A stretch of DNA of 64,000 nucleotides, from contig CAJTKA010000010.1 of the NCBI GenBank assembly GCA_910576815.1, positions 29,834 through 93,833 on the forward strand, given 5' to 3'. Of the stretch, positions 24,173 through 33,355 are shown piece by piece (within the stretch, counting starts at the first letter, position 1; every line of letters starts with the position of its first letter). This stretch comes from an uncultured Lachnospiraceae bacterium (GTDB lineage: Bacteria; Bacillota; Clostridia; Lachnospirales; Lachnospiraceae). Below the pieces are notes generated by a model. That model was not told the DNA's origin. It made no database searches and saw only the letters and a program-made list of their open reading frames with translations. Position numbers and translations under genes: made by a program.

Positions 24173-26698
24173 ATGATGGAGAGACTGATAACAGCGACGG
24201 TTTTGATTTTGTGCATCCTGTTGATCCGCCGGATATTTCGGGGAAAGATCAGCAGCAGGTTATTGTATGCGCTGTGGTTGTTAGTGGCGTTTCGTCTGGT
24301 AGGAAGCGGTGTGGCGCAGTTTGATCTGGGACCGCTTTCTGATTTTCGTCTAATGGATTTGGTGGAGGAAGATAAGAGTGGTATCGCGGAGCGGTTGAAT
24401 GAGACCATCCGTCTGCAGGAGCCTATTCAGATGACGGCGGATTCGAGCAGCATCCTGTTTCGCTTTTTTACTACGGATGAGATCAGGGAGACGATCGAGG
24501 ATATGCCGCAAGACGGACCAACTTCTGTTTTTATGGCAGGTACGCTTGGCTTTACCCGGCTGGATGTTTTGTGGTTTTTGTGGGGCTGCGGTGCGCTGGC
24601 AGTGGGTATGTGGATCTTAGTCACGAATATCGTATTCAGCCGCAAATTGAGAAAGACAAGGCAGCCGTTTGATTTGCCGGAGTATGTGAAAACAGTCATT
24701 TTTAAAAATAAAGAAGCTGCAAGCGGAGAGAATGCGGTAACGGTGGATTTGCAGACAGAAGAAGATTTGCAAAGGGGAAAATCCCGCCGCATATTTAGTC
24801 GGAAACGCCGCCTGCCGGCCTTTTATCTGGCAGAGGGGATTTCTTCTCCCTGTCTGTACGGGCTGCCCGGGCGCGAGGCGGTTTATCTGACGGCAGAAGT
24901 GGTTACGGACGAAAATAGATTACGACACGTAATTGCACATGAGCTGGTCCATAAAAAGCACGGCGACAGTTTTTGGGCGATTTTGCGCAGTGTTCTGGTG
25001 GCTGTGTACTGGTTCCATCCGCTGGTGTGGGTGGCGGCGATTTGCTCCAAACGGGACTGTGAGCTTGCCTGTGACGAGGGGGCGCTGGCAATACTTGGCG
25101 AGGAAGAAAGGATTTCCTATGGCGAGACCTTGCTTTCCATTATCACGAGGAAAGCTCGTGCGTCTGATTTGATCTGTACCGCTACGACCATGACGGGCAG
25201 CGGAAAGAGCGTGAAGGAGCGCATTCGTTTTATTGCCGAAAGACCCAGAACGCTGCTGGTGGCAGCGGCGTGCGTCCTTGTTTTGATGGCGGTGGTATGT
25301 CTGTTTGTCTTTACGAAGGATGCAGGATTTCGGGGGACGATCGTGGACAGCCGGACGGGGCTTACCGTTACGGGGGCGGATATGCAGATCACGCTACCCG
25401 CAAGTATCGGTGATATCAGCGGCTGTGTGGTGGATGAGAAAAGTGACAATGTTGTCATATATCACGCTGCCACACAAGAGGAAGTGGGCAGATTTGCCAG
25501 GATGCCGCTCAAAGACGCATTACAATTGGTGGATGAGGGGCGGAGAGTCCTGCCCATCGGAGACTATGGTTATAATTATCTGCTGCGGGCCTATCTGGGG
25601 GAGGCGCTGTCGAGGACGGAGCATACCTACACGCCTGCCACACAGGGTGTTTTAGAGCATGAGGATCGCTTTCTGCCTGCAGAGCCGGAGGGCGGGACCA
25701 TTTATATTGATCCCGAAACAGATGAAAATCCGCTGCTCAGCGAGGATTGGGAGGTCATTCCGCTGGAGGAGCCGGAGGAGGAAGAAAAGAGGGATTATCT
25801 GCCCAACGAGGAGATTATCGTCGCTGAGCCAATGGATCCAAGCAGCATAAAGAAGAACACAATGCACACCTATACGCCTAATCCGAGTGAGACAGGCGAG
25901 GCGGACACGGACAGCGCAACGGCAGGCGTTTCAGGCACAGACAGCAATGCAGCAGCCGGAGTTCCAGGCACGGATAGTAATAATGATGACACCACCTATA
26001 TTCTGGATGACAACACTGAATATGAAGCCATTGAAAATGAAACCTCGGTTGACTATCTGCCCAATGAGCAGATCACGGTCACTTATCAGCCGCATGAAGT
26101 CAATGTAGATGAGATCAGATCGGGCTGCTATGTGTATGTCAGTGCGGATTATTCCGGGAAGGTGAAGGCAAAATATCAGGAAGCAATGGATTACATTGAC
26201 AGTCAGCTGCGCGCGGCGGCGGATCAGGTTGTTATATTAAGCCTGAACAGGGAACGGCGGGAAGCCTTATTCGATGACTTGACTGCGAATCGGACTCCTT
26301 ATGTGGGGGACAATGCCAAGGTGGGTGCGCTGATCGATGCCCTGCCCCTGCCGCCAACCTTGAATCGAGAGGGAGGCTTTTCCATGCAGACTTTAGATGC
26401 ACCGTATTCTTTGCGGTTTGATTATGAGATGAGTACGAACCTTTTTACGAAAGAAGATCAGGATATGCTGTATTTTAATGCGGCGATGTTGTTTTACGCG
26501 ATCGGCAATGTGGAAGAAATATCCATGGAGATCCGCAATTGCAATCCGTCCGAGATAGACACTACGATGAATATTTATCGCAGGGAGGAACTGGAAAAGG
26601 ACCTTTCGTTGCTGCAGAATGTGGATTTTGAGGACGATCAGGCGTTTCGTGAGGGCTTGTTTGAGCTGGAGGCAGCGGCGATAAAACAGCTAAAATAA
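24173..26698 (+). CDS. BlaR1-like M56 metallopeptidase sensor with C-terminal DUF4825-like domain
   Basis: 841 residues from the ATG at 24173 (GGAGGAAAGAG upstream). Membrane segments at about 3-20, 36-55, 130-155 and 355-380. The M56 zinc site is the HExxH in VIAHELVHKKHGDSF, with the later Glu in CELACDEGALA. Outside the last membrane segment there is no SxxK/SxN/KTG penicillin-binding domain. Instead there is a disordered Thr/Ser/Asp region with duplicated motifs (YLPNEEIIV and YLPNEQITV; SGTDSN and PGTDSN; HTYTP twice). A DUF4825-like domain follows (RTPYVGDNAKVGALIDALPL, then PYSLRFDYEM). It pairs with the upstream BlaI-type repressor. It probably senses something other than a beta-lactam. 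Confidence 0.85.
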   Translation: MMERLITATVLILCILLIRRIFRGKISSRLLYALWLLVAFRLVGSGVAQFDLGPLSDFRLMDLVEEDKSGIAERLNETIRLQEPIQMTADSSSILFRFFTTDEIRETIEDMPQDGPTSVFMAGTLGFTRLDVLWFLWGCGALAVGMWILVTNIVFSRKLRKTRQPFDLPEYVKTVIFKNKEAASGENAVTVDLQTEEDLQRGKSRRIFSRKRRLPAFYLAEGISSPCLYGLPGREAVYLTAEVVTDENRLRHVIAHELVHKKHGDSFWAILRSVLVAVYWFHPLVWVAAICSKRDCELACDEGALAILGEEERISYGETLLSIITRKARASDLICTATTMTGSGKSVKERIRFIAERPRTLLVAAACVLVLMAVVCLFVFTKDAGFRGTIVDSRTGLTVTGADMQITLPASIGDISGCVVDEKSDNVVIYHAATQEEVGRFARMPLKDALQLVDEGRRVLPIGDYGYNYLLRAYLGEALSRTEHTYTPATQGVLEHEDRFLPAEPEGGTIYIDPETDENPLLSEDWEVIPLEEPEEEEKRDYLPNEEIIVAEPMDPSSIKKNTMHTYTPNPSETGEADTDSATAGVSGTDSNAAAGVPGTDSNNDDTTYILDDNTEYEAIENETSVDYLPNEQITVTYQPHEVNVDEIRSGCYVYVSADYSGKVKAKYQEAMDYIDSQLRAAADQVVILSLNRERREALFDDLTANRTPYVGDNAKVGALIDALPLPPTLNREGGFSMQTLDAPYSLRFDYEMSTNLFTKEDQDMLYFNAAMLFYAIGNVEEISMEIRNCNPSEIDTTMNIYRREELEKDLSLLQNVDFEDDQAFREGLFELEAAAIKQLK

Positions 26699-26882
26699 TA
26701 AAATTTTAATAATTTTGTCACCTTTTTCTTAAGCTGCTCGTTTTAAGATATATAAGGATAGGTTTACGAGATGAGTCAAAGGACCTTATTTTCAAATGCT
26801 GTTTTAGAGATATTTTAAAGATTGACGTATTACAATTAAATACGGCAGGAAAATACGGGCATCGTACAAAAGAGGGGGCAGC

Positions 26883-27869
26883 ATGGGACAGGCACAGAGG
26901 AGCAGTACACGCGGGAACAGTTCAAAAAACAATATCAGCGTGATATCGGGAGGCAATTCGCACAGCAGAACAGGCGGCAGAGTGCGTGCAGGGCAGCGCA
27001 GAACAGACCACGACGGGTTGGAGAATTTGGAACTGTGGGAACTTTCCAGAGAAGAAGATGATTCCCGCATGATGCGTCTGGCGGATCGTGACCAGACTCG
27101 ATCCAGACAGAGGCCTTCCCGAACGATTTCGTATTCTGACAATCGGAATACGGGCAATTCCCGCCCGGTCAGCTCGATCAAACGGCGCAGGGCGAAAAGG
27201 CGGCAGCGAAATCTTTACCGTCTCTTTGCGTTTTTGATCATAGGGGTGTGTCTGGTCCTGATTTATCAGACGACAGGTGCCATCTATCGTATGGTACACA
27301 ATGAGAAGACGGGTAAGGGCAGAGGAATCGTGGAGATCATGTCCGAGAAGATAGAGGGAAAACGGATTGAGCCTCCGGAAATGATTACGGATTATTTGGA
27401 TCCAAATGAGTTTTCCAGACCCGGAACCAAACTCGGAAAAGTGAAGAACGTGTTTGTTCATTACACCGCGAATCCCGGCACGTCTGCGGCGCAGAACCGC
27501 AGCTACTTTGCTAACCTGGCGCAGACGCAGGAGCGGTCGGCAAGCGCGCACTTTATCATTGGTTACGAGGGTGAGCTGATTCAGTGTATTCCGCTCGAGG
27601 AGCAGGCTTATGCGGTTGCCACCAGAAACGGGGATTCCGTTTCCATAGAATGCTGCTATTTGGACGAGGACGGCAAGTTCACACAGGAAACCTACGATAC
27701 CCTTGTACATACATTGGCCTGGCTTTGTGGGGAGTACCGTCTTTCCCCCGATGATATCCTGCGTCACTATGACTGCGGCGGCAAGAAGTGCCCGCTTTAT
27801 TATGTGGAGCATGAGGATGCCTGGGAGAGGCTGCTTGCGGATGTGGAGGCATACAGAGAATCTTTATAA
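26883..27869 (+). CDS. Membrane-anchored N-acetylmuramoyl-L-alanine amidase (Amidase_2)
   Basis: 328 residues. The N-terminal 100 residues are basic, Ser/Arg-rich and probably disordered in the cytoplasm. One membrane segment at about 112-132 (LYRLFAFLIIGVCLVLIYQT). The outside domain from about 175 is a zinc amidase of the type-2/PGRP fold: His in VFVHYTANPGT, HFIIGYEGELIQCIPL, and the last ligands in LRHYDCGGKKCPLYY. It cleaves the bond between muramic acid and the stem peptide in peptidoglycan. GGGGG precedes the ATG. It stands alone and ends at a terminator. The long basic N-terminus is unusual for the family. Confidence 0.88.
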   Translation: MGQAQRSSTRGNSSKNNISVISGGNSHSRTGGRVRAGQRRTDHDGLENLELWELSREEDDSRMMRLADRDQTRSRQRPSRTISYSDNRNTGNSRPVSSIKRRRAKRRQRNLYRLFAFLIIGVCLVLIYQTTGAIYRMVHNEKTGKGRGIVEIMSEKIEGKRIEPPEMITDYLDPNEFSRPGTKLGKVKNVFVHYTANPGTSAAQNRSYFANLAQTQERSASAHFIIGYEGELIQCIPLEEQAYAVATRNGDSVSIECCYLDEDGKFTQETYDTLVHTLAWLCGEYRLSPDDILRHYDCGGKKCPLYYVEHEDAWERLLADVEAYRESL

Positions 27870-27886
27870 TGCGACGATCCATGTGG

Positions 27887-27918
27887 GAGACCCGTCTTAG
27901 AGACAGGGTCTCATTTTT
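27887..27918 (+). terminator. Terminator after the amidase gene
   Basis: GAGACCC and GGGTCTC arms with a 12-base loop, then ATTTTT. Confidence 0.85.
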
Positions 27919-27919
27919 A

Positions 27920-27928
27920 TGCTATACT
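27920..27928 (+). promoter_or_regulatory. Extended -10 promoter (TGC-TATACT) for the AraC-type gene
   Basis: TG, one base and TATACT directly behind the terminator, 27 bases before the ATG at 27955. No clear -35 element. Confidence 0.5.
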
Positions 27929-27954
27929 CTTTATGACTGTTGGAGGATATTTAC

Positions 27955-28860
27955 ATGGAAAAAGCCTATAAACTGGAATTTGCAGGCGAACAGGCGGGAA
28001 GTCTGTATGTGAACTGCTGCGGTCTGTCCCGCACGGAACCGATGCACAGCTTCGGTCCCGCCTTAAAGCCCCACTATCTGATCCATTATATTCTAAGCGG
28101 TAAGGGCAGATTTGCCATTGGCGGGGAGGAATATCCGCTGGAGGCCGGCTGCGGCTTTTTGATCACCCCCGACGAGCTTGCTTTTTATCAGGCGGACGAG
28201 GAGGATCCCTGGACCTACGTGTGGGTGGGTTTCAGCGGAACGCTTGCGGCGGAGTATGTGAATAACATTGGGCTTTCCGTGCGGCAGCCTGTCTTTCGCT
28301 CCGAAGCATCGGAGGAGTTGTACCGCATTGTAAAAGATATGATGGATCACAATACCTTCGATCTTTCTCACGACCTGCGCCGCAATGGGCAGCTAGGCGT
28401 CTTCTTGTCCGTTATTGCGGAGGGCAGCAGGGTGGAAAAGGAAGGAGAGAGCGGAAAAGCAAATATCTATGTACGCAAAGCTGTTTCGTTTATTCAGAGC
28501 AACTACTGCAATCCCATTAAGGTGACGGATGTGGCGGATTATGTCTGTATCAATCGCAGTTATCTTTATACGCTGTTTCAAAATTCCATGGGGATGTCGC
28601 CGCAGCGGTTTCTTACGACTTTCCGCATTACGAAAGCGGCGGAGCTTTTGCAGCTCACTTCTTTGCCAGTCGAGAGCATAGCCCTCTCCTGCGGTTATCA
28701 GGATCCTCTGGTATTTACAAAGGCATTTCGGCAGATGAAGCAGATGTCCCCGTCCGCGTTCCGTAAGGAGATGCAGAAGGGGGAGAGCCGGCGCAACAGG
28801 GAATACCTGCGGCAGGTGGAGGAGTTTATCGGACAGATCAACAGTTTGCAGCAAATTTAA
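27955..28860 (+). CDS. AraC-family transcriptional regulator, probably of galactose or galactoside use
   Basis: 301 residues from the ATG at 27955 (GGAGG eight bases upstream). N-terminal cupin-like sugar-binding domain: SFGPALKPHYLIHYILSGKG, then GFLITPDELAFYQADEEDPW and YVWVGFSG, a pattern seen in MsmR/RafR-type regulators. C-terminal double helix-turn-helix at about residues 180-280 with VTDVADYVCINRSYLYTLF and GYQDPLVFTKAFRQMKQMSP. The next genes are galK and galT in the same direction, so galactose or an alpha- or beta-galactoside is the likely effector. No RNA evidence is visible for where it binds; the 218-base gap before galK has two direct TGCACA copies that could be half-sites. Confidence 0.87.
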   Translation: MEKAYKLEFAGEQAGSLYVNCCGLSRTEPMHSFGPALKPHYLIHYILSGKGRFAIGGEEYPLEAGCGFLITPDELAFYQADEEDPWTYVWVGFSGTLAAEYVNNIGLSVRQPVFRSEASEELYRIVKDMMDHNTFDLSHDLRRNGQLGVFLSVIAEGSRVEKEGESGKANIYVRKAVSFIQSNYCNPIKVTDVADYVCINRSYLYTLFQNSMGMSPQRFLTTFRITKAAELLQLTSLPVESIALSCGYQDPLVFTKAFRQMKQMSPSAFRKEMQKGESRRNREYLRQVEEFIGQINSLQQI

Positions 28861-29078
28861 ACTCAAAAGTGAAATCAAATGTCTGCTGTGCAGACGCTTG
28901 GTTTCCTTCCGACATATAACATTTTGACAGGTTTATACAACAAAGAAAACTGTTAAAAAACGGAAAATCACTTTATGATAAACACAGTGAATATGCACAG
29001 AATAATTGAGTGCACAACATGGGTGAGGACAGAAGGGTTACAAAAAACAGAAACCATTGACAGAGAAGGAGAGTGGGT

Positions 29079-30242
29079 ATGAAGGAGACATTGTTAAAGA
29101 AGTTTGCGGAGCTTTACGGGGATGCGGATGGCGCGGCCGTCTATTTTGCGCCCGGGCGGGTGAATATGATTGGCGAGCACACGGATTACAACGGAGGACA
29201 TGTGTTTCCCTGCGCATTGAGTATCGGCACATATGCGGCGGTGAAAAAGAGGGCGGATAGAAAGCTTCGTTTCTTTTCCATGAATTTTGAGCATTTGGGT
29301 GTGACTGAGAGCAGTTTGGATGATTTGACGCCTTCCGATGCGGCAGGTTGGACGAATTATCCGAAAGGTGTCATGTGGGCATTTGCGGGGCGCGGCATGA
29401 AGATGGACTGCGGGCTGGATATTGTGATAAACGGCAATATTCCCAATGGATCAGGGTTATCGTCCTCTGCGTCTTTGGAGGTGCTGACGGGATTTTATCT
29501 GCGCGATCTTTATGGGTTCGATGTGAACAATGTGGATCTGGCGTTGATTGGTCAGTATTCGGAGAACAATTTTAACGGCATGAACTGTGGTATTATGGAT
29601 CAGTTTGCCTCCGCGATGGGAAAGAAGGATCATGCCATCTTTTTGGATACGGCTGATCTTTCCTATCAGTATGCACCCCTTGTGCTGGACGGTGCGAAGA
29701 TCATTGTTACCAACAGCAATGTGAAACATTCCCTTGTGAACTCCGGTTACAATACGAGAAGAAAAGAGAGCGAGCAGGCGCTGGCTGATTTACAGAAGGT
29801 CATAAAGATAGAGACGCTCGGCGATTTGACGGAGGAGGAATTTGAGGCAAACAAGTCGGCCATCAGCGATGCGGTCTGTGCAAAACGCGCAAAGCACGCA
29901 GTCTATGAGAACCGTCGGACGATTCGCGCAGTGGAGGCTTTGCAGCAGAATAATTTAAAGGAATTTGGAGAGCTGATGAATGCCTCCCATGTTTCTCTGC
30001 GGGATGACTATGAGGTGTCCTGCGAGGAAGTTGACGTGCTGGTGGAGGAAGCGTGGAAAATAGAAGGCGTTATTGGAGCGCGCATCACGGGCGCAGGTTT
30101 TGGCGGCTGCATGGTCAGTATCGTGAAAGATGAGGCGGTGGAAGCTTTTAAGGAAAAAGTGGGAACGGCGTATCAGCAGCGTGTGGGCAAGACAGCAGAT
30201 TTTTATGTGGTGGAAATCGGGGACGGACCGTGTAAACTTTAA
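29079..30242 (+). CDS. galK: Galactokinase
   Basis: 387 residues from the ATG at 29079 (AAGGAG seven bases upstream; a GTG two codons earlier is less well placed). GHMP kinase signatures in order: galactokinase motif GRVNMIGEHTDYNGG near residue 30, the ATP loop PNGSGLSSSASLEVL near 130, and ARITGAGFGGCMVSIV near 340. The catalytic Asp sits in NGMNCGIMDQFASAMG. It phosphorylates galactose at C1, the first committed step of the Leloir pathway, in the cytoplasm. It is followed 65 bases later by galT and preceded by an AraC-type regulator. galE and galM are not in this window. Confidence 0.97.
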   Translation: MKETLLKKFAELYGDADGAAVYFAPGRVNMIGEHTDYNGGHVFPCALSIGTYAAVKKRADRKLRFFSMNFEHLGVTESSLDDLTPSDAAGWTNYPKGVMWAFAGRGMKMDCGLDIVINGNIPNGSGLSSSASLEVLTGFYLRDLYGFDVNNVDLALIGQYSENNFNGMNCGIMDQFASAMGKKDHAIFLDTADLSYQYAPLVLDGAKIIVTNSNVKHSLVNSGYNTRRKESEQALADLQKVIKIETLGDLTEEEFEANKSAISDAVCAKRAKHAVYENRRTIRAVEALQQNNLKEFGELMNASHVSLRDDYEVSCEEVDVLVEEAWKIEGVIGARITGAGFGGCMVSIVKDEAVEAFKEKVGTAYQQRVGKTADFYVVEIGDGPCKL

Positions 30243-30307
30243 CAGTGTCAGAAGAAGTCCCATACAGCAGGAATTCTTCGCTGAGGTAAGTTGAGGAGGT
30301 TATAAAA

Positions 30308-31807
30308 ATGATTCTGGAAAATATAGAAAAATTGGTAAAATACGCGTTGCTTACGGGATTGATCGAGAAAGAAGATGAAATTTATACGACCAATCGTCTG
30401 TTGGAGTTTTTTGGGCTGGACGACTTCGAAGAAAATGACAAAGGTGTCACAATGGAGCGCGGAGAGCTGGAAACCGTTCTTGGACAAATGATGGATTACG
30501 CCTATGAAAAAGGCCTGATGACGGAAAACAGCGTGGTGTATCGGGATCTTTTTGACACGAAGATCATGGGGTTGCTCACGCCGAGACCGAGCGAGGTCAT
30601 CAGGACATTTCGCGAAAAATATGAGAGGGATCCAAAGGAGGCAACCGATTATTTCTACAAGCTGAGCCAGGATACGGATTATATCAGACGGTATCGCATT
30701 GAGAAAGACCAGAAGTGGGTGTCGGCAACGCAATACGGTGACCTGGACATCACCATCAACCTCTCTAAGCCGGAAAAGGATCCGAAAGCGATTGCGGCGG
30801 CAAAGAATGCGAAGCAGGGCGGCTATCCGAAGTGTCTGCTTTGTCGTGAGAACGAGGGCTATGCGGGGCGGATCAATCATCCGGCGAGGCAAAACCACAG
30901 GATCATTCCCGTGACCATTAACGACAGCGAATGGGGGTTCCAGTATTCACCTTACGTTTATTATAATGAGCATTGCATTGTGTTTAACTCAAAACATATT
31001 CCGATGAAGATCGAGCACGATACTTTCTGTAAGCTGTTTGATTTTGTGAAACAGTTCCCGCATTACTTTGTGGGCTCCAATGCAGATCTGCCCATCGTGG
31101 GCGGTTCTATTTTAAGTCACGACCACTTCCAGGGCGGGCATTATGAGTTTGCGATGGCGAAGGCTCCCGTGGAACGCATTTTTACGGTGCAGGGTTTTGC
31201 TGACGTGGAAGCGGGTGTGGTGAAATGGCCGATGTCCGTGATTCGGATCTCCCATGAGAATTCGGACAGATTGGTGGCACTTGCGGATGTCATATTGGAG
31301 AAATGGCGCGGGTATACCGACGAAGCTGCCTTTATTTTTGCTGAAACCGACGGTGAGCCGCACAATACGATCACGCCGATTGCCAGAAAGCGGGATGATA
31401 AATTTGAGCTGGATCTGGTACTGCGCAACAACATTACCACCGAGGAGCATCCGCTGGGGGTGTACCATCCTCATGCGAAACTGCATCATATCAAAAAGGA
31501 AAACATCGGTCTGATCGAAGTGATGGGGCTGGCGGTGCTGCCTGCCAGATTAAAAGACGAGATGGAGCATCTTGCACAGGCGGTCTTGTCAAAAGCAGAT
31601 ATTCGTAAGGATGAGGAGCTTGCAAAGCACGCCGACTGGGTGGAAACGTTTTTGCCTAAGTATCAGGATATCAATCAGGACAATATCATGGAGATCCTGC
31701 ACAAAGAGATCGGTGATGTGTTTATGGAAGTATTGGAAGATGCCGGTGTCTATGAGCGTGACGAGGCAGGGCAGGCGGCCTTCGACAGATTTCTTGCCGT
31801 ATTGTGA
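30308..31807 (+). CDS. galT: UDP-glucose--hexose-1-phosphate uridylyltransferase, type 2
   Basis: 499 residues, the length of the type-2 GalT family of Firmicutes, which differs from the shorter E. coli type. The N-terminal half has the family pattern KYALLTGLIEKEDEIYTTNR; cysteines in CLLCRENEGYAGRINHP; the nucleotide site HDHFQGGHYEFAM includes the catalytic His region. The enzyme swaps galactose-1-phosphate with UDP-glucose to make UDP-galactose and glucose-1-phosphate. AGGAGG precedes the ATG. Same operon as galK; a hairpin lies 34 bases after the stop. Confidence 0.96.
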   Translation: MILENIEKLVKYALLTGLIEKEDEIYTTNRLLEFFGLDDFEENDKGVTMERGELETVLGQMMDYAYEKGLMTENSVVYRDLFDTKIMGLLTPRPSEVIRTFREKYERDPKEATDYFYKLSQDTDYIRRYRIEKDQKWVSATQYGDLDITINLSKPEKDPKAIAAAKNAKQGGYPKCLLCRENEGYAGRINHPARQNHRIIPVTINDSEWGFQYSPYVYYNEHCIVFNSKHIPMKIEHDTFCKLFDFVKQFPHYFVGSNADLPIVGGSILSHDHFQGGHYEFAMAKAPVERIFTVQGFADVEAGVVKWPMSVIRISHENSDRLVALADVILEKWRGYTDEAAFIFAETDGEPHNTITPIARKRDDKFELDLVLRNNITTEEHPLGVYHPHAKLHHIKKENIGLIEVMGLAVLPARLKDEMEHLAQAVLSKADIRKDEELAKHADWVETFLPKYQDINQDNIMEILHKEIGDVFMEVLEDAGVYERDEAGQAAFDRFLAVL

Positions 31808-31840
31808 TGACTGTCAAAGATACGGATCAAAAAGAATTGA

Positions 31841-31862
31841 GGCGGGATAATCATATCCCGCC
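31841..31862 (+). terminator. Hairpin after galT, probable terminator
   Basis: GGCGGGATA and TATCCCGCC are perfect 9-base arms around ATCA, but the following bases (TTCCAAG) are not a T tract. It may act as an mRNA 3' stabiliser or a weak terminator. Confidence 0.5.
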
Positions 31863-32013
31863 TTCCAAGAAGCATCCAAAAGGACGCAGAGAGCAGATTG
31901 TGGCAGCAAGTGGGTTTTGGCATGATCACGGCGCTGACACGCTGCATAGATGTGCTGTGTAAGAAAAACAGATTTGCAAAAAGGTATGATAAACACCTTA
32001 TCGAAATGGCAGC

Positions 32014-32367
32014 TTATACGCCGGGCGTGTCATTTACGCCGAGCATACTGCACAGAAAATTGTAACAATCCCCCTGTTGTTTCTGATTCATCATTTGACA
32101 GATCGTGATGAAACGCTGGTATTTTTTAAGATGATGTAAATTATTTTCTAAGAGATGGTCTGCTGTCAGACGTTCTTCAGAAAGTAATAGAATATAGTCT
32201 GTGGTGACATGAAAGAAGCGTGATAAATCGACCAGAAGCAATGCGTCAGGCGTGCTGACGCCGCATTCAATTTTGCTTAAGCTGGTCTGGTTGATGCCCA
32301 GATGCTTGGCAAGTGCCTGTTGTGTCAGTTTTTTTTCTAATCGGAGTTCCTTTATCCTTGTCTTCAT
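32014..32367 (-). CDS. XRE-family helix-turn-helix regulator
   Basis: 117 residues. Helix-turn-helix at residues 5-60 of the lambda Cro/SinR type (LRLEKKLTQQALAKHLGINQ, TSLSKIECGVSTPDALLLVD, LSRFFHVTTDYIL). The C-terminal part is helical (about 70-110, with HHLKKYQRFITICQMMNQKQ) and probably dimerises. It is divergent from the exonuclease gene, and 226 bases or more of AT-rich DNA between them hold both promoters. Target unknown. Confidence 0.88.
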   Translation of the reverse strand: MKTRIKELRLEKKLTQQALAKHLGINQTSLSKIECGVSTPDALLLVDLSRFFHVTTDYILLLSEERLTADHLLENNLHHLKKYQRFITICQMMNQKQQGDCYNFLCSMLGVNDTPGV

Positions 32368-32638
32368 TCGTGATCCCTTTTTGTTATTCTAGTGTATTTT
32401 GGGCGTTTGATTTATTCTAATTTTTAATAAGTATATGCCATACAGAATATTTTGTAGAAAAATGCAGTTTTTTTTGTAATAATGGATTGAAAACTACAAG
32501 ATGTGGTGTACATTTACCGGTATAGACATAAATATAGAGAATATGGGATACATGAATTTTCTTTTCGCTAAAGCGTGTCTGTTTTAGAATGCGTTGATTT
32601 TGCCTGACAGGGGATGGATTAATGGCAGGGAGGATATG

Positions 32639-33355
32639 ATGACGAATACGTTTGTATGTATTGATCTGGAAACGACAGGGTTACAGCCAAAGACAGATAA
32701 GATCATAGAGATCGGTGTGATTCGTGTGGATGAGGGTGTGGTAACGGGAGAGTGGGAGAGTCTTGTGAATCCGGAAAGAAAGCTGGAGGAAAGGATCGTG
32801 GAGCTGACGGGGATCCGGGACGAGCAGCTTGCGGGAGCGAAAAAGATATCGGAACTTTTTCCTGACCTTTTGACGTTTCTGGGAGAACGACCGCTGTTGG
32901 GGCATAGCGTGAATTTTGACTTTGCCTTTTTGAAACGGGCAGCGGCGGGAGAAAAGCTTTCCTTTGAGAGGCAGGGGATCGATACCTTAAAGATTGCCAG
33001 AAAATACTTACAGGATTTAGAGAGCAGGAGCTTGGGCGCGCTCTGTAAGTACTATGGAATACCTCATAAAGCACACAGGGCACTTGACGACGCCCGTGCC
33101 ACGACAGCTTTGTATCGAAAGCTGGTGGATGAATTTTACGAGAAAGAAGCAGCAGAGGGCGAAAAGAATCTCTTTGTACCCAAACAGCTCCATCATCCCA
33201 TCAAGCGCGATGGTCCGATCACGATCCCGCAAAAAGAGCAGTTATATAAATTGCTGGACAGGCATAAACTGGTAGTAGACTATGAGATCGAGAGTCTGAC
33301 TCGCAGCGAAGCTACAAAGAAGATTCATCAGCTTCTTGCAGAATACCGACAATAG
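32639..33355 (+). CDS. DEDDh-family 3'-5' exonuclease (DnaQ-like)
   Basis: 238 residues from the ATG at 32639 (ATG at 32636 is equally possible; GGGAGG is just upstream). The exonuclease domain covers residues 1-165 with all active-site residues: Asp and Glu in CIDLETTGLQP, Asp in GHSVNFDFAFLK, and His and Asp in HRALDDARAT. A C-terminal helical tail of about 70 residues (PITIPQKEQLYKLLDRHKLV and SRSEATKKIHQLL-type pattern) recurs on clostridial exonucleases. It degrades single-stranded DNA or RNA 3' ends; it could proofread for a polymerase or act in repair. Its last 44 bases overlap the convergent membrane protein gene. Confidence 0.88.
   Translation: MTNTFVCIDLETTGLQPKTDKIIEIGVIRVDEGVVTGEWESLVNPERKLEERIVELTGIRDEQLAGAKKISELFPDLLTFLGERPLLGHSVNFDFAFLKRAAAGEKLSFERQGIDTLKIARKYLQDLESRSLGALCKYYGIPHKAHRALDDARATTALYRKLVDEFYEKEAAEGEKNLFVPKQLHHPIKRDGPITIPQKEQLYKLLDRHKLVVDYEIESLTRSEATKKIHQLLAEYRQ

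Noticed and set aside
28861..29078. TTGACA at 28924 as galK promoter
   Set aside because: No -10 hexamer at 16-18 bases; a TATGAT further on has no matching -35, so I could not place the promoter.
31880..32043. Open plus-strand frame reading MITALTRCIDVLCKKNRFAK after galT
   Set aside because: No ribosome site before the ATG and no recognisable family; it overlaps the convergent XRE gene and the sequence is too short to judge.
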